Of a stretch of 64,000 bases of DNA, positions 20,535-34,175 are shown in pieces. Made by a program: the position numbers and the translations under genes. Numbering within the stretch: position 1 is the stretch's first letter; the number at the start of each line of letters is the position of its first letter. Below the pieces are notes generated by a model. The model searched no databases, was not told the DNA's origin, and was given only the letters and a program-made list of their open reading frames with translations. This stretch comes from Adineta ricciae (Eukaryota; Rotifera; Eurotatoria; Adinetida; Adinetidae), in the NCBI GenBank assembly GCA_905250025.1, contig CAJNOJ010000439.1, positions 1 to 64,000 of the forward strand, written 5' to 3'.

Positions 20535-23500
20535 ATCCATCTTGCGATGACGGAAATAAAAATCAAGATGAAACCGGCGTTGATTGTGGTGGTTTCGTTT
20601 GTGGAGCTCGATGCGATTTAAATCAAGTGTGTTCAAACAACTCTGACTGTTCGAATGGAAACTGCCACACATCATTGAAACTATGTCATGGTGAGCAAAC
20701 ATTGTCTTATTCCTGTTCAATGGCGAATATTAATATTTTTCTTATACTGATAATATTCGTCTTCTTGTAGCACAATCTTGCAACGATGGAAATAAAAACC
20801 AAGATGAAACTGATGTTGATTGCGGTGGTTTTGCTTGCGGAGCTCGATGTAATCTAACTCAAGTTTGCTCAAATAATTCTGATTGTGACAATAATAACTG
20901 CCATCAAACAAATAAAACATGTCAAGGTATTTTCAAACTTCGAATAAAGAATTCAATTTTAAAATGCTTCATAAAGAAACAAAATCTTATTTCGATTGGA
21001 AGAAGTTTAAAAAAATCCTTTAAATATTTAATTTTAGAGCCTTCCTGTTCCGATGGAAATCGAAATCAAGATGAAACCGATGTGGACTGTGGTGGTACAT
21101 CATGCAAAATTCACTGCGCTCTTAATAGAACCTGCGGGCAGAATTATGATTGTGCCAACAATAATTGTCATAAAACAAATAAAAGTTGTCAAGGTATATT
21201 TTGCAACCAATACTGAAAGGTGTCTAACAATTATTATACATAGTCAAAAGGATTTCATTAGATGCACTTAAAATGAAATCGAATTTCTAATTCTAGTTCC
21301 ATCTTGCGATGATGGGAATCAAAACCAAGATGAAACTGATGTGGACTGTGGTGGCTCGATCTGTGGCGCTCGATGTAGTTTAAATCAAGTTTGTTCCAGA
21401 AATTCTGATTGTTCAAATGGAAATTGTTACGCATCGCTGAAAATATGTCAAGGTGACTAAATATTTTCTTTGTCTTTGATTGAAAAGATTAGCATGTTGT
21501 TCGTATTACTCGGAATAATTTTCTTCTAGCACCGTCGTGCTGTGATGGAAACCGCAATCAAGACGAAACTGATATTGACTGCGGTGGATCAGTATGTCCG
21601 GCGCGATGCAATTTAACTCAAGTTTGTTCAAGCAATTCTGACTGTCTTTACAACAATTGTCATAAAACAAATAAAACTTGTCAAGGTAAATTTGGAGAGA
21701 ACACATTCAAATACTTTTAACAAAGTTCTGTAATTCGATAAAAATCAAACGTTTTGAAAGCGCAATGCTTTGATACATAACTGTGACGTAGTTGAAAAAG
21801 TAATTTTCATGTTTCTAGTTCCATCCTGCGATGACGGCAATAAAAACCAAGATGAAACTGGACCTGATTGTGGCGGTCACAATTGTACCATGCGCTGTGC
21901 TTTGGGTATAACCTGCTCAACAAACTCAGATTGTAATAATGGAAACTGTCATTTTACACTGAAAACATGCGAAAGTAAGCAAAATATTTATTTTACAATA
22001 GCAACATGACACATTTATGTTTCAGACCCATCTTGTCCTGATGGCAATCAAAATCAAGGTGAAACAGATGTGGATTGCGGCGGTCCATCATGTACGATTC
22101 CTTGCGCGCTTAACAAAACTTGCACACAAAATTCCGATTGTGACAATGGCAATTGTCATCATTCATTACATAAATGTTCAGGTATCTTTCCTCGAACGAT
22201 GAAACTGACCGTCTACAGGTTGTTCCATAATTATTTGCTTAGTACCTTCATGTGATGATGGAAATGAAAATCAAGATGAAACTGATGCTGATTGTGGTGG
22301 AAACACATGTTCCACTCGATGTAATATAAATCAAACTTGCTTACACAGTCCAGATTGTACTACTGCAAATTGTCATCAGACGTTGAAAACTTGTCAAAGT
22401 AAGTGAAGAAATATTGTGAAGGGTAATGTTCTGATGTATGATATCTTTCAGAGCCATCATGCGACGATGGAAATCTAAATCAAGCCGAAGTAGATATAGA
22501 TTGCAGCGGACCGTGTTCAACCAAGTGTGTTCTCAATCAAACTTGCATTGATAATGCTGATTGCGTAAATGGTAATTGTCATCACGTCACGAAAAAATGT
22601 TCAGGTACGTTTCGTGTCTTCGAGAATGATCTTATTTATGAAAAACAACTCCTTGTAGATCTATCGTGTGAGGACGGAAACAGAAATCAAGGTGAAGGTG
22701 ATATTGATTGCGGTGGTCCATGTCCCATCATGTGCAATATAACTCAAACTTGTGCAGTTAACACAGATTGTGCAAACGGAAACTGTCATCATACAAATCT
22801 CGCATGCGAATGTAAATAACTTTATTCGATTAATAATCCAGAAATAATTCCAACGACACTTTTAGTACCGTCTTGCGATGATGGGAATCGAAATCTAGAT
22901 GAGACGGATGTGGATTGTGGTGGTAGTAATTGTACCAAACGGTGTACAACCAATAATACTTGTCATCAAAATTTTGATTGTGACAACGGCAATTGTCATC
23001 ATTCATCAAAAACATGTCAACGTAATTGGAATATTGAACTAAAGAAAAGCTTTTCTTCTTTCGTTGTTTCAGCGTTTTCCTGTGGCGATGGAAATAAAAA
23101 TCAAGGTGAAGGTGATATTGATTGTGGTGGTCCATGTCCCACTATGTGCAATATAACTCAAACTTGTGCAGTTAACACAGATTGTGCAAATGGAAACTGT
23201 CATCATACAAATCTTACATGTCAAAGTCAGTTATGTTTTCATCATTGAAAAGCTTTCAGCTGTCTATTTCGATGTACATATTAACAGTTCCTACGAGAGA
23301 AATATATCTTCATATTTAGATCCATCTTGTAATGATGGAAACGTCAACCAGAACGAAACTGATGTCGATTGTGGTGGTCCAGTATGTGGCAATTCTTGTA
23401 ATGTTGACCAAGCTTGTACTCAAAATTCCGATTGTGCCAATGGTAACTGTCATCATACAAATCTTACATGTAAAGGTATGTAGAATTCGTTTTTCTTATT

Positions 23501-24465
23501 TCGTATTCCTCCATATATGTGCCACGTCTCTTTAGCACCCTCGTGCAATGATGGAAATAAAAACCAAGATGAAGGTGATATTGATTGTGGTGGTGTTTGC
23601 ACGACTAAATGTACAATTGGTCACACTTGTTCGAAGAATACTGATTGTGTCAATGGTAATTGTCATCAAACAAATAAAACGTGCCAAGGTAAATACAAAG
23701 TTGTGTTTTCTCCATGGAAGGATCGCTTCGTTTATTGCATTTAGTTCTATCTTGTGATGATGGAAATAAAAATCAAGATGAAACAGGCGTTGACTGTGGT
23801 GGAACGACATGTGCTGCTCGATGTGCTCTGGGTGTATCTTGTCTGAATAATTCAGATTGTAACAATACCAATTGTCATCAAGCATCACACCTATGTGACA
23901 GTAAGCTAAGCATATTTCTTAACATCTGAGTCATATTTCGTGAGTGCAAACGGTTTTTGTGTACACTTTTCTATCTGTGAAAAAGTAACTCTAAGATTTG
24001 CCAATATTATCCGACATTGAACCGAATTAACAGAATTTACTATGAAAACAAGCTAAAAATTATCATATCTTGTATAGCTTTGTCATGCTCCGATGGAAAT
24101 AAAAATCAGAATGAAACAGACGTCGATTGTGGAGGCTTGTGCAACACAAAATGTGCTGTTGGTAAAAATTGTACACAAAATTCTGACTGTACAAACCAAA
24201 ACTGTCATCATACCTCACTCACATGTACAGGTGAGCAGTCGATCTTCTTCAATAATATGTTCACTGTTTATCTTGATTGAAACTGTATGAAATTCGTTTC
24301 CTATCTTTTCAGTTCCATCTTGTGATGATGGAAATCAAAATCAAAACGAAACGGATGTTGATTGTGGTGGTTTATGTAGCACAAAATGTCTTCTGAATCA
24401 CACTTGTTTGGTGAATTCCGATTGCGCCAATGGAAATTGTCATCATATCTCAAAGAAATGCTTAG
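20535..24465 (+). CDS. Left-arm giant gene, module exons M14-M30
   Basis: Seventeen phase 1-1 exons: 20535-20690, 20771-20926, 21038-21193, 21297-21452, 21530-21685, 21819-21974, 22026-22181, 22243-22398, 22452-22604, 22659-22811, 22866-23021, 23073-23225, 23320-23475, 23536-23688, 23745-23900, 24078-24230 and 24313-24465. M14-M18 continue the C-A-B-C-A cycle. M14-M21 are 156 bp. From M22 on most are 153 bp, because one residue between DCGG and the third Cys is lost (CGGxC instead of CGGxxC). Each has a collinear right-arm partner between 55,173 and 59,103. All eight Cys are kept in every module. Introns are about 50-180 bp. Confidence 0.88.
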
Positions 24466-25394
24466 GTAAATAGGAATATATTATATGAGACAGAATTAGG
24501 TTTTAGACAAAGATGAATTCAGATTTGAAACGATGAAAGTAAAGAGAGTTCGAATAAGTGTTTGAAATAAGCATCAGTTGTTGACTTTTATTATAAGTTA
24601 ATTCCGATACAATGCATTTGAAATCTGAGAAAAGACTAAGATTAGATGTAGATCTTTCTGACATCCAGCACTGACATTTTACAGAAAAGATTGGACTAGT
24701 AGATACTATTGTTACAAAGACGAACGGCTTTTGCGACTCTATGCCGCATAGAATGGGATCTTCACCAATTTCAAACACTCTGAAAAGAATTTCGACAGCA
24801 AGACGTAGAGCATGAATCCAAATCCGGCGTTGCAAGTCAGCTTTCGCGTAACTAATTGACGATTTTGTTTTTCATTGTTTCTCTTATAAGACACTTTTCA
24901 CGAAATCTCATATTCAGAGATGAAATGTGCACATTAGCTTGTTCATAGAAGCACTTTTCTACTTCATCGTCACAGTCCATCATCGACACTGCTAACAAAC
25001 TTCAAGACATACAAATCTTTTTCTCACTTCTTCATAATGATAGACATTTCAGAAATGGTAAACTAACGATACAGAATCAACATTCTAGCGTCCTTTTCAT
25101 AAACTATTCTCACCCTCACTCAATCATATATGTAACTCGAGATAGATCTCAATAGAAAGGTAAATGAAATAAATCATCTTTGGAATCTTACGAAATCAAC
25201 AAAAACGCTATACCATTAGAGGAAAACCGACCTTAGTTTTTTCTTCTATCTCAACTTTGTGCCTTTTATAATGAACGAATTTGACTAAGTTTTATTTTGC
25301 CTGAACCTTTTCCACGCATTTATTGATGATTTCGTTATTGACATTTTATTTTGCATTGAATAAGAATCGATACTCACACAAATCTATGTTTTAG
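24466..25394. other. Long intron between M30 and M31
   Basis: About 930 bp, conserved in the right arm (54,458-55,172), with no domain, transposon end or tandem repeat that I can identify. Small antisense ORFs near 24,503-24,835 look like chance. Confidence 0.5.
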
Positions 25395-28300
25395 ATCCAT
25401 CTTGCGATGATGGAAATAAAAATCAAAATGAATCGGATATTGATTGTGGCGGCTTATGTTCAAACAAATGTACGCTTCATTCTGGTTGTGCCAATAATGT
25501 CGATTGTGCTAACGGAAATTGTCACCATACATCAAATACATGCGAAAGTAAGTATTCTACTCGATAACAAAAATATGAGACGCACAGTAAGAGCGATAGA
25601 TGAACAGCTGCTAGCTAGTATTGCAAGTTTTGAAACTGAGAAAAATGAATAGTAATTTTACTGACTTCGCAATAGAATACGATGTGAGGAATCTTTCGCG
25701 TGATTTGATTCTTATATCATTGACGAGTTTTCCTCGTAGATCCATCATGTACTGATGGAAATCAAAATCAAAATGAAACAGATATAGACTGCGGCGGTCT
25801 TTGTCTCACGAAATGTGCACTTAACCAAACTTGCAAGGTGAATGTGGATTGTGCCAACAGCAACTGTCACACGACACAATTGAAGTGTTCAGGTGAGTAG
25901 AAACTGCTTGGACTTGTTTTCACCGGCAAAATTACATTTATCGACGACTCGAAATTGTTCTTCGTTCGCATTTGCATTCTAGCTGAGTCTTGTGATGATG
26001 GAAATAAAAACCAACAAGAAACAGATATTGATTGTGGTGGAACGCCGTGTACTGTACGATGCGCGATCAATATGAAGTGCTTAATCAATACAGATTGTGG
26101 AAATGGAAACTGTCATCGAAGTCAATTGAAATGCTTAGGTAACTATATCTATCTTTCTATATATTAAATCAAAGAGATATTTTCATATAAAAAATGTTCA
26201 CTTTTAGCTCCATCGTGTGGAGACGGTAATCTAAATCAGAATGAAACCGATATTGATTGTGGTGGTATATGTGGTGCAACATGTAAAGTTAATCAAACAT
26301 GCTCAACCAATACAGACTGCCTGACTATAAATTGTCATACACCATTGAAGACATGCCAGCGTACGTAGGAATGTTTTCGTGCTATATAGTTATATAGAAT
26401 CATCTGTTTACATATTTCTAGCGATTTCGTGTTCTGATGGAAATAAAAATCAAAATGAAACCGATATCGACTGTGGTGGTCCTTGTAGCATTAAATGTAA
26501 TATTAATCAAACTTGTTTAGTCAATAGTGACTGTATTAACACCAATTGTAATCAGTATACTAAAAAATGCGATGGTAAGTCGTTGGAAGTCGAATTTCCA
26601 TAGGATTTCGTTTTTTGTGAGAAATAATCAACTATAAATCACGGCAAAAATGCGCTGGTCCGGAAAAGAGTCATTGTTGCATATACAGTAGATTATGAAT
26701 CAATTTTTTTGTTATTTGGAATATTTCAGTTCCGTCGTGTGTGGATGGAAATAAAAATCAAGCAGAGACGGATGTCGATTGTGGCGGCACGTGTAATTCA
26801 ACATGCGTGATCGGGAAAGCATGTGCAGTTAATACAGATTGTGTCAATGGAAACTGCCATCAGTATAATCATAAATGTCAAAGTAATTCACTCATCTCAT
26901 CCACACTAGTAACATCTAGACAAGCCTGATGTTACTTTCTTTACTTCTAGATCCCTCTTGCAGCGATGGAAACCTAAATCAAAACGAAACTGACCTAGAT
27001 TGTGGCGGTGTATGTGCTGGAACATGTACATTCAATAAAGTATGTAAAATCAATGGAGATTGTGCAAATGGCAATTGCCACGTGTATAATCATACGTGTC
27101 AACGTAAGCAGAAATATTTCGATGCGTTTTGCCTAGATAAAATGAACATCTCATATCTTCTTTAGCCTATTCTTGTTCTGACGGAAATAAGAACCAAGGA
27201 GAAGGTGATGTTGACTGTGGTGGACCTTGTACTACGACCCCGTGCTCTCTAAATCAAGCATGCAACGTGAACTCGGATTGTACGAATGGAAACTGTAATC
27301 AGTATAATCATACCTGTCAGAGTAAGTGGAAACATTTTCGATTCATAGAATCATATAAAATGGCAAGTTGATTCCTTTTTTAGTTTATTCATGTGCTGAT
27401 GGAAATAAGAATCAAGGAGAAGCTGATGTTGATTGCAGTGGTCCATGCACTACGAAATGCGCTGTGAATCAGACGTGTGCGACGAATGCCGATTGTGCCA
27501 ATAGTAACTGTCATATATCAGCAGGAAAATGTGAAAGTATGTAGATATTTCTGTAGATTTGTTTGTATCAATGTGACGATAGCGTGGGGAAAGAGAAACG
27601 GAGTGGAATTAAAAACTGTTTTTAGAGCTATCGTGTTCCGATGGAAACCAGAATCAAAACGAAACGGATATTGATTGTGGCGGCGTATGTGGCTCAACAT
27701 GCAAACTGAATCAAACATGCTCAGTAAATTCAGATTGTGTAAATGGAAATTGTCATACAACATTGAAGACATGTCAACGTAAGTAGCGACACTTTCATGT
27801 GAAGGAATTAGATGAATACTGACTTCACTTTGGATTTCAGCACTTTCGTGCTCGGATGGAAATAAGAACCAAGGAGAAGGTGATATTGACTGTGGTGGTC
27901 CTTGTAGCACTTTGTGCAATATAAGTCAAACTTGTTTGACAAACACAGATTGTGCGAATGGAAATTGTCATCAGTCAAATCACACTTGTCAGAGTAGGTT
28001 GCATTCTTACTTGCTATCTGTTTTATTCATCACAATCGAATGTTCATCCTAGATCCATCTTGTAATGATGGAAATAAAAATCAAGATGAAACAGATACAG
28101 ACTGTGGTGGTGTAGCATGTGGTGCATCATGTTCTATTGGGAAAACGTGTAGCGCAAACACAGATTGCAGCAACGGCAATTGTCCTACTAGTGTAAAGAA
28201 GTGTCAAGGTATATCCATATTCATGCACATTCGACAATGTGACGTTATCTAAAATTTGATTGAACGTTTGTATTCATATGTTTAGCTTATTCGTGTACCG

Positions 28301-31300
28301 ATGGTAATCAAAATCAAGGAGAAAGTGATATCGATTGTGGAGGTCCATGCTCTACAAAGTGCAGTATAAGTAAAAGTTGTAACATCAGTGCTGATTGTAC
28401 GAATTCGAATTGTAATGCTGCATCACATAAATGTGAAAGTAAGTGAAGAGTTCCTTCGATTTATTGACCCTTAGCATGGAAAACTCATTGAAACCGTGAC
28501 TAATTCTATTGTTGCTAGTTCTATCTTGTGTTGACGGTAATAAGAATCAAAACGAAACTGATATCGATTGTGGTGGCATATGTGGCTCGACCTGCGCACT
28601 GAACAAGACATGTTCGTCAGGTGCCGACTGTGCAAATTCAAATTGTAATACGGGAACGAAGAAATGCGTCAGTGAGTGACTTTTTACTGAACATTTTGTT
28701 TATGTTCGTGTGAAATGACCGTCTATCCGTTATGTTTATATTATAGATCCATCTTGTAACGATGGTAATAAGAATCAAAACGAAACGGATACCGACTGTG
28801 GTGGTGTATGTGGAGCAACATGTGGAGTCGCCAAAGTATGCCAGATCAATGGAGATTGTACAAATGGTAATTGTCATACAGGACTGAAGAAGTGTCAAGG
28901 TGAGTACATAATTTCCATAAGCGTTGTATTCAATGAACATAAAATCTAATGCGATAAATATTCGATAGCTACAGTATTAGGGAAAGCACTACACGAGACA
29001 AATGAGGAGATGCAAGTAGGTAATATACTGCAAATATGAAATTTCGGAGCTGCAAGCTAGTTCCAAAGATTGAATATATAGTAGATAATTTTTATACTTG
29101 TCAAAATATTCTATTAATACCACTTTTTACTATCTATTGTTTTCAAAACCTGATATTCTTGCTGACGGCGTATTACAAGATTTGTGTTCTTTTTAGATCC
29201 ATCGTGTTCCGATGGAAATAAGAATCAAAATGAGACTGATCTGGATTGTGGCGGCCTATGTGGTGCAACATGTAATCTTGATCAAACATGTTCAAAAGGT
29301 TTGGATTGCATAATTGGAAATTGTCATGCAACATTGAAGACATGCCAACGTAAGTAGAAAGACTTTTCTGCTACTTTACTAAGTAAAAGGATAACTTCGT
29401 TTCTTTTTCAGCTGTTTCATGTTCTGATGGCAATAAGAACCAAGGAGAAAGTGATATTGACTGTGGTGGTCCTTGTAGTACTTTGTGCAATATAAGTCAA
29501 ACTTGTTTGGCAAACACAGACTGTGTAAATGGAAATTGTCATCAGTCAAATCACACTTGTCAGAGTAGGTTGCATTCTTATTTGCTATCTGTTTTATTCA
29601 TCACAAGCGAATGTTCATCCTAGATCCATCTTGTAATGATGGAAATAAAAATCAAGGAGAAATTGACGTTGATTGTGGTGGCCCGTGCTCTACTAAATGT
29701 GCTATTAATCAAGTGTGTACAGCAAATAGCGATTGTGCCAATAACAATTGCCATATAACGAAACATCAGTGTTTAGGTAATATTCTGGCGGTTTTTTAAA
29801 ATGAAGTTTTGATTTTACCTCTGTGCCTAACATTGTTATGTAGCTCCTTCTTGCGATGACGGAAACCTAAATCAAAATGAAACTGACTTGGATTGCGGTG
29901 GAATTTGTATTGCTACATGTGCGCTGAACCAATCGTGTAAGACCAACGCAGATTGTGCAAACTACAACTGTCCAGCGGCAGTAAAGACATGTCAACGTAA
30001 GTCGAAGTATTTTTGTCCGATGGAATCAGATAGAACAATAGCTTAATTTAATTTTCAGCTTATTCTTGTTTTGATGGAAATAAAAATCAAGGAGAAGGTG
30101 ACGTTGATTGTGGTGGTCCTTGTAATACGGCACTGTGTGCTCTAAATAAAATGTGCAACGCGAACTCAGATTGTGCTAATGGAAACTGCAATCAATATAA
30201 TCACACATGTCAACGTAAGTTCAAACATTTCCATGCTATGGAGTTAGATCCAGTGTTAGGTTGATTACTGTTTTAGCTCCATCTTGTAACGATGGAAATA
30301 AAAATCAAAACGAAGTTGATATCGATTGTAGTGGTTCATGTACTACAAAATGTTCTATCAATCAAGCGTGCGTAGCAAATAGCGATTGTGCCAATAACAA
30401 TTGCCATACAACGAAACATCAATGTTTAGGTGATGGTTGAAAGATTTTTCTAGAACGATTCTAACTTTTTAACATCGTTATTAGCTCCTTCTTGTGATGA
30501 TGGGAACCTAAATCAAAATGAAACTGACTTGGATTGCGGTGGAGTATGTGTGGGAACTTGTGCGTTTAATCGAACTTGTAAGATCAACGCAGATTGTGCA
30601 AATTATAACTGTCCTACAGCGGTGCAGAGATGCGCACGTAAGCAGAAAGCGTTCGTGTTATTTCAGTAAATGAAGTAATAAATTCATTGTTTTTGTAGTT
30701 TATTCTTGTTTTGATGGAAATAAAAATCAAGGAGAAGGTGACGTTGATTGTGGTGGTCCTTGTAATACGACGCTGTGTGCTCTAAATAAAACATGCAACG
30801 TGAACTCAGATTGTGCTAATGGAAACTGTAATCAGTATAATCATACATGTCGACGTAAGCCAACTGTTTCCGTATGTTGGAATCAAATAAAATATTCAGT
30901 TGATTTCTTTTCTAGCTGTTTCCTGTTCTGATGGAAATAAAAATCAAAATGAAACTGATGTTGATTGCGGTGGTGTATGTGGTGCAAAATGTAAAGTTAA
31001 TCAAACCTGCTCCGTAAATACAGACTGTACGAATGGAAATTGTCATCATACAAATCTGACATGTCAAAGTAAGTCTACTATTCTGTGTTTCATTGCTTTT
31101 TCAATTGAAGATAAATAATTTACTCTGACTTTCATCATTTAGATCCATCTTGCAATGATGGAAATAAAAATCAAGGAGAAATTGACGTTGACTGTAGTGG
31201 TCCCTGCACTACAAGGTGTATTGTTGGTCAGAACTGTAACTCTAACGGTGATTGCGCAAATGGAAACTGTAATGCATATTCATATAAGTGTAATGGTAAA

Positions 31301-31808
31301 TAAAGATTTTCTTTGTTTCTGAGCATTGTTTTTGCGTGGAAATTAAGTTTACTACGATGTCTTTACGTAAGCCACAGGAAAGTTCTAACTTGAGAGTTCA
31401 GGTATGAAACAGGCGATATTGTGTTACGTAGGAAAATATGGTTAAATGGATCCTTGAACATTTGCATTTACCTTTCAATTTCGATGCTGCTGGATTTTCT
31501 TCGAAATATAGTCTATAAGATTTGTTGCTTTTATATGTTTTTAGTCCCAAACTGCAACGATGGAAATAAGAATCAAGACGAAACAGATGCGGATTGTGGT
31601 GGCGCTATCTGCTCAAACCGATGCGACAACAATAGAGCTTGTCTAAATAGCACTGATTGTGGTACAGAAATGAGATGCAGTGTGAAGATGAGCGTGTGTC
31701 AATGTAAGTTTTTACTGACTCAGAAAGCACGAAGAAAACGTTTCATAGTAGTCATATACCATTTTCTCAGGTTATAAACAAATTGTTCGATTATCCGAAA
31801 TCAAATAA
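25395..31808 (+). CDS. Left-arm giant gene, module exons M31-M56 and a first terminal exon
   Basis: Twenty-six module exons: 25395-25547, 25740-25892, 25983-26138, 26208-26360, 26422-26574, 26730-26882, 26951-27103, 27166-27321, 27384-27536, 27626-27778, 27841-27993, 28053-28208, 28286-28438, 28519-28671, 28747-28899, 29197-29349, 29412-29564, 29624-29776, 29844-29996, 30059-30214, 30277-30429, 30485-30637, 30699-30854, 30916-31068, 31143-31295 and 31545-31703. Most are 153 bp. The 156-bp ones carry an extra residue either before the third Cys or inside a CNTTLC-type loop. M56 is 159 bp and ends in CQC. A 38-bp exon (31771-31808) then adds YKQIVRLSEIK and a stop. The same terminal exon recurs after M63, so this end may be a duplicated gene end or an assembly copy (N at 31921). 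Confidence 0.83.
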
Positions 31809-31998
31809 TAGAAATTGACTATCTCCTATTGTTCTCATATAAAACTTTGTTAGAGATGAGGAAAGTCGTCTTTGTATAGAATGAATTTCGATGAAGAATG
31901 TGGATCTCGTGAAACTCACANTGAAGACATGTCAACGTAAGTAGCGACACTTTCATGTGAAGGAATTAGATGAATACTGACTTCACTTTGGATTTCAG

Positions 31999-32154
31999 CA
32001 CTTTCGTGCTCGGATGGAAATAAGAACCAAGGAGAAGGTGATTTTGACTGTGGTGGTCCTTGTAATACGACACTGTGTCCATTGTACAAAACGTGCAACG
32101 TGGACTCAGATTGTGTAAATGGCAATTGTCAACAGTCAAATCATACGTGTATAC
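31999..32154 (+). CDS. Left-arm module exon M57
   Basis: A 156-bp phase 1-1 exon of the CNTTLC class that follows the N at 31921. The 77 bp between the N and its acceptor match the M40 end and M40-M41 intron (27,764-27,840). In the right arm the equivalent exon (45706-45861) is preceded by ten further modules that are missing here. The gap therefore probably hides modules, not a short spacer. The donor is CGTAAGT, and the next exon in order is M58, beyond the MULE fossil. Confidence 0.78.
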
Positions 32155-32334
32155 GTAAGTAGAAATGTTCGTGCTTCATTTAAGCGGAGAAAAACAGCTA
32201 ATTCCTAGTTGTGGTCATGCTCCTTAGGTAGCCAATTAAGAAATGGAAGCATTTTATAAGAAGCAAAAATATTTCGTTCAGAGTTTTAAAGATTACTGAG
32301 CAATGCGGATGGAAAACAACAAAGAAGAAAGATC

Positions 32335-33761
32335 TTACTCATTGTTAAGCACATAATGTTTATTATCTTTGTCTTCCTCATAAAAAATATCTGTAGAACG
32401 ATAATATAAACGCAGGATTTTGTGGAGATAGTCGGCAAGATGAAAAATTGATTTAGGTAGTTTCCTTTTAATTCCAACAACTCTGTCTCGCTTATCACTG
32501 CTGTTGCTCGAATCGAATAGCGGTGGACTCATCTGATTCCTGAATATAATTTATCGAAGTCTATATATGGATGGGTTTGGCAGTGTGAATTGAGTTGCCC
32601 ATGATAACCTGCGAGATGATTGTTGGTTTTAGAACGAGCACCGATCGTAGCAAACAAATTTCAGAAGGATACTGGATATCGAGCGTTAGCAATATAAATA
32701 CGTAGGATATTGTCATTCAGTTTAATGAAATCATTATCAATGTCGGCAATGTTTTCGATCATAATCGACACTGCTATGTTGATCTCATTCGGTGATAATA
32801 ATGACAGAGAAAGAATATTAGTAATCGGAGGATAAGCTTCTGTTTTTTTAAAGACGTTTCAAACCTCTGTTCTTCACTTATCTCCATGCATCGCGCCCAA
32901 AATGGAATGGACTTCCCTTTATTGAAGCTGGAGAAAATATTTCTGAGAATACGTTGAATGTAGACATTTCAATATCAATTAGAATTGAACGAGGTGCCAA
33001 GGATGCATCAATTCGTTGAGCATATAAAATCAATTCTTTTAAAAGAGATGAATAAGTAGACTTTTCCTTGTTTGGCGGTACAAAATACACAACAAGTTTC
33101 GTGCTTTATTCATTCCACATGTGAATACTATAACTCTGGTAGAAAAAGCTTCGGGGCAGTACGAAAAGTACTATCAGCATCTTCTCGTGCGTTCGGGTCG
33201 AGCATTTTGAGATCCGTAGCAAAATCAGACACCCAGTACCGAGGATGATTTATGATTACAAAAGAGAAATTCTCGGTTTGATATCGTTCGACTTAGTTGT
33301 GAAGGTACGCAGATTGATAATAAAGATTTCAGTATAAATGGATGGAAAGTCGATCGATAACTGTACAAAACTGTTTTCATATGATTGAACATGGGGACAA
33401 TCACTGCAATACCATGGTTCCGTCTAAACTTTTTAGCCTCTTAAGTATATAGTAATGATATTGGTGCTGTTGATTGATTCCCTATTTGCTACTTTATTGA
33501 TGCAAAGCATTCGTAGACTTCAATATAAGCTTTTGCTTAGTGTTGTATATGGTGAGAGCAATTGAGGTTGTTGGCAAAACTTTTATTGATCGAAACTCCA
33601 ATAGTTGTCAGTGATGCATTGCACTGTTTATGTGTGCAAGTCCAATATTCTGAGCCATTATTCTTAGACCGTTTGCGACCAAATAGGTGTTTCTGACATA
33701 AAACTCTTGTGTCGCCTGATTGTGTGGTGACCTGACTGAAATTTTGGCCGTTCGTTGACAT
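32335..33761 (-). pseudogene. FLYWCH zinc-finger MULE transposase fossil in the M57-M58 intron (left copy)
   Basis: The minus strand starts with ATG at 33761, about 55 bp after a TATATATA box, and reads a FLYWCH-type zinc finger (GSEYWTC, KQCNASLTT, CSHH). Further on, in other frames, come MULE transposase motifs: FRTAPKLFYQSYSIH, ILIDIEMS with a catalytic-type Asp, and a C-terminal RTNNHLAGYHGQL. Frameshifts and stops separate them. It sits antisense within the giant gene, and the right arm has the same fossil at 43,929-45,530. The zinc-finger ORF is still open on this side, while the right copy has TGA in place of its Trp codon. The remaining intron sequence (32,155-32,334 and 33,762-34,175) shows nothing else. 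Confidence 0.75.
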
Positions 33762-34175
33762 GGCTGTAGCGAAATGTATTCATTTCGTTACGGAAAACGG
33801 TGCGCTATATATAAGACTGCAGAAACAGGGAAGTATCCATGCGTGACGATCGGAAAGATCGTTATCACAACTAAGAAAGCAGCAGATAACTCAGAGAAAT
33901 TCTAATCATGTCATACGAGATGAAATAACAAATATATACATATGAGATGTCATCGAGAGGAAAATACCGAGAAAAGAAAAATCAACAGGTAAAAAGGAGG
34001 AAATTCTTTTTGATTGAATTATCTGCTCTTAAATTGCGGTCATTTTTATTAACTAAAAGAATTTTTCATTTATCCAACCAGACCCTCAAACCCAGTCACT
34101 TTCAATAAACTAATTAAAAAAACTGACCGCAATTGGGAAGTAGCGAAGAAAACTACTATGTTCATATTTGTTTAG

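Noticed and set aside
23532-23888. His/Tyr/Asn-rich ORFs on the strand opposite to the module exons (many along both arms)
   Set aside because: They are antisense shadows of the conserved module codons: each tracks a plus- or minus-strand module exon, has no start context and stops at the introns.
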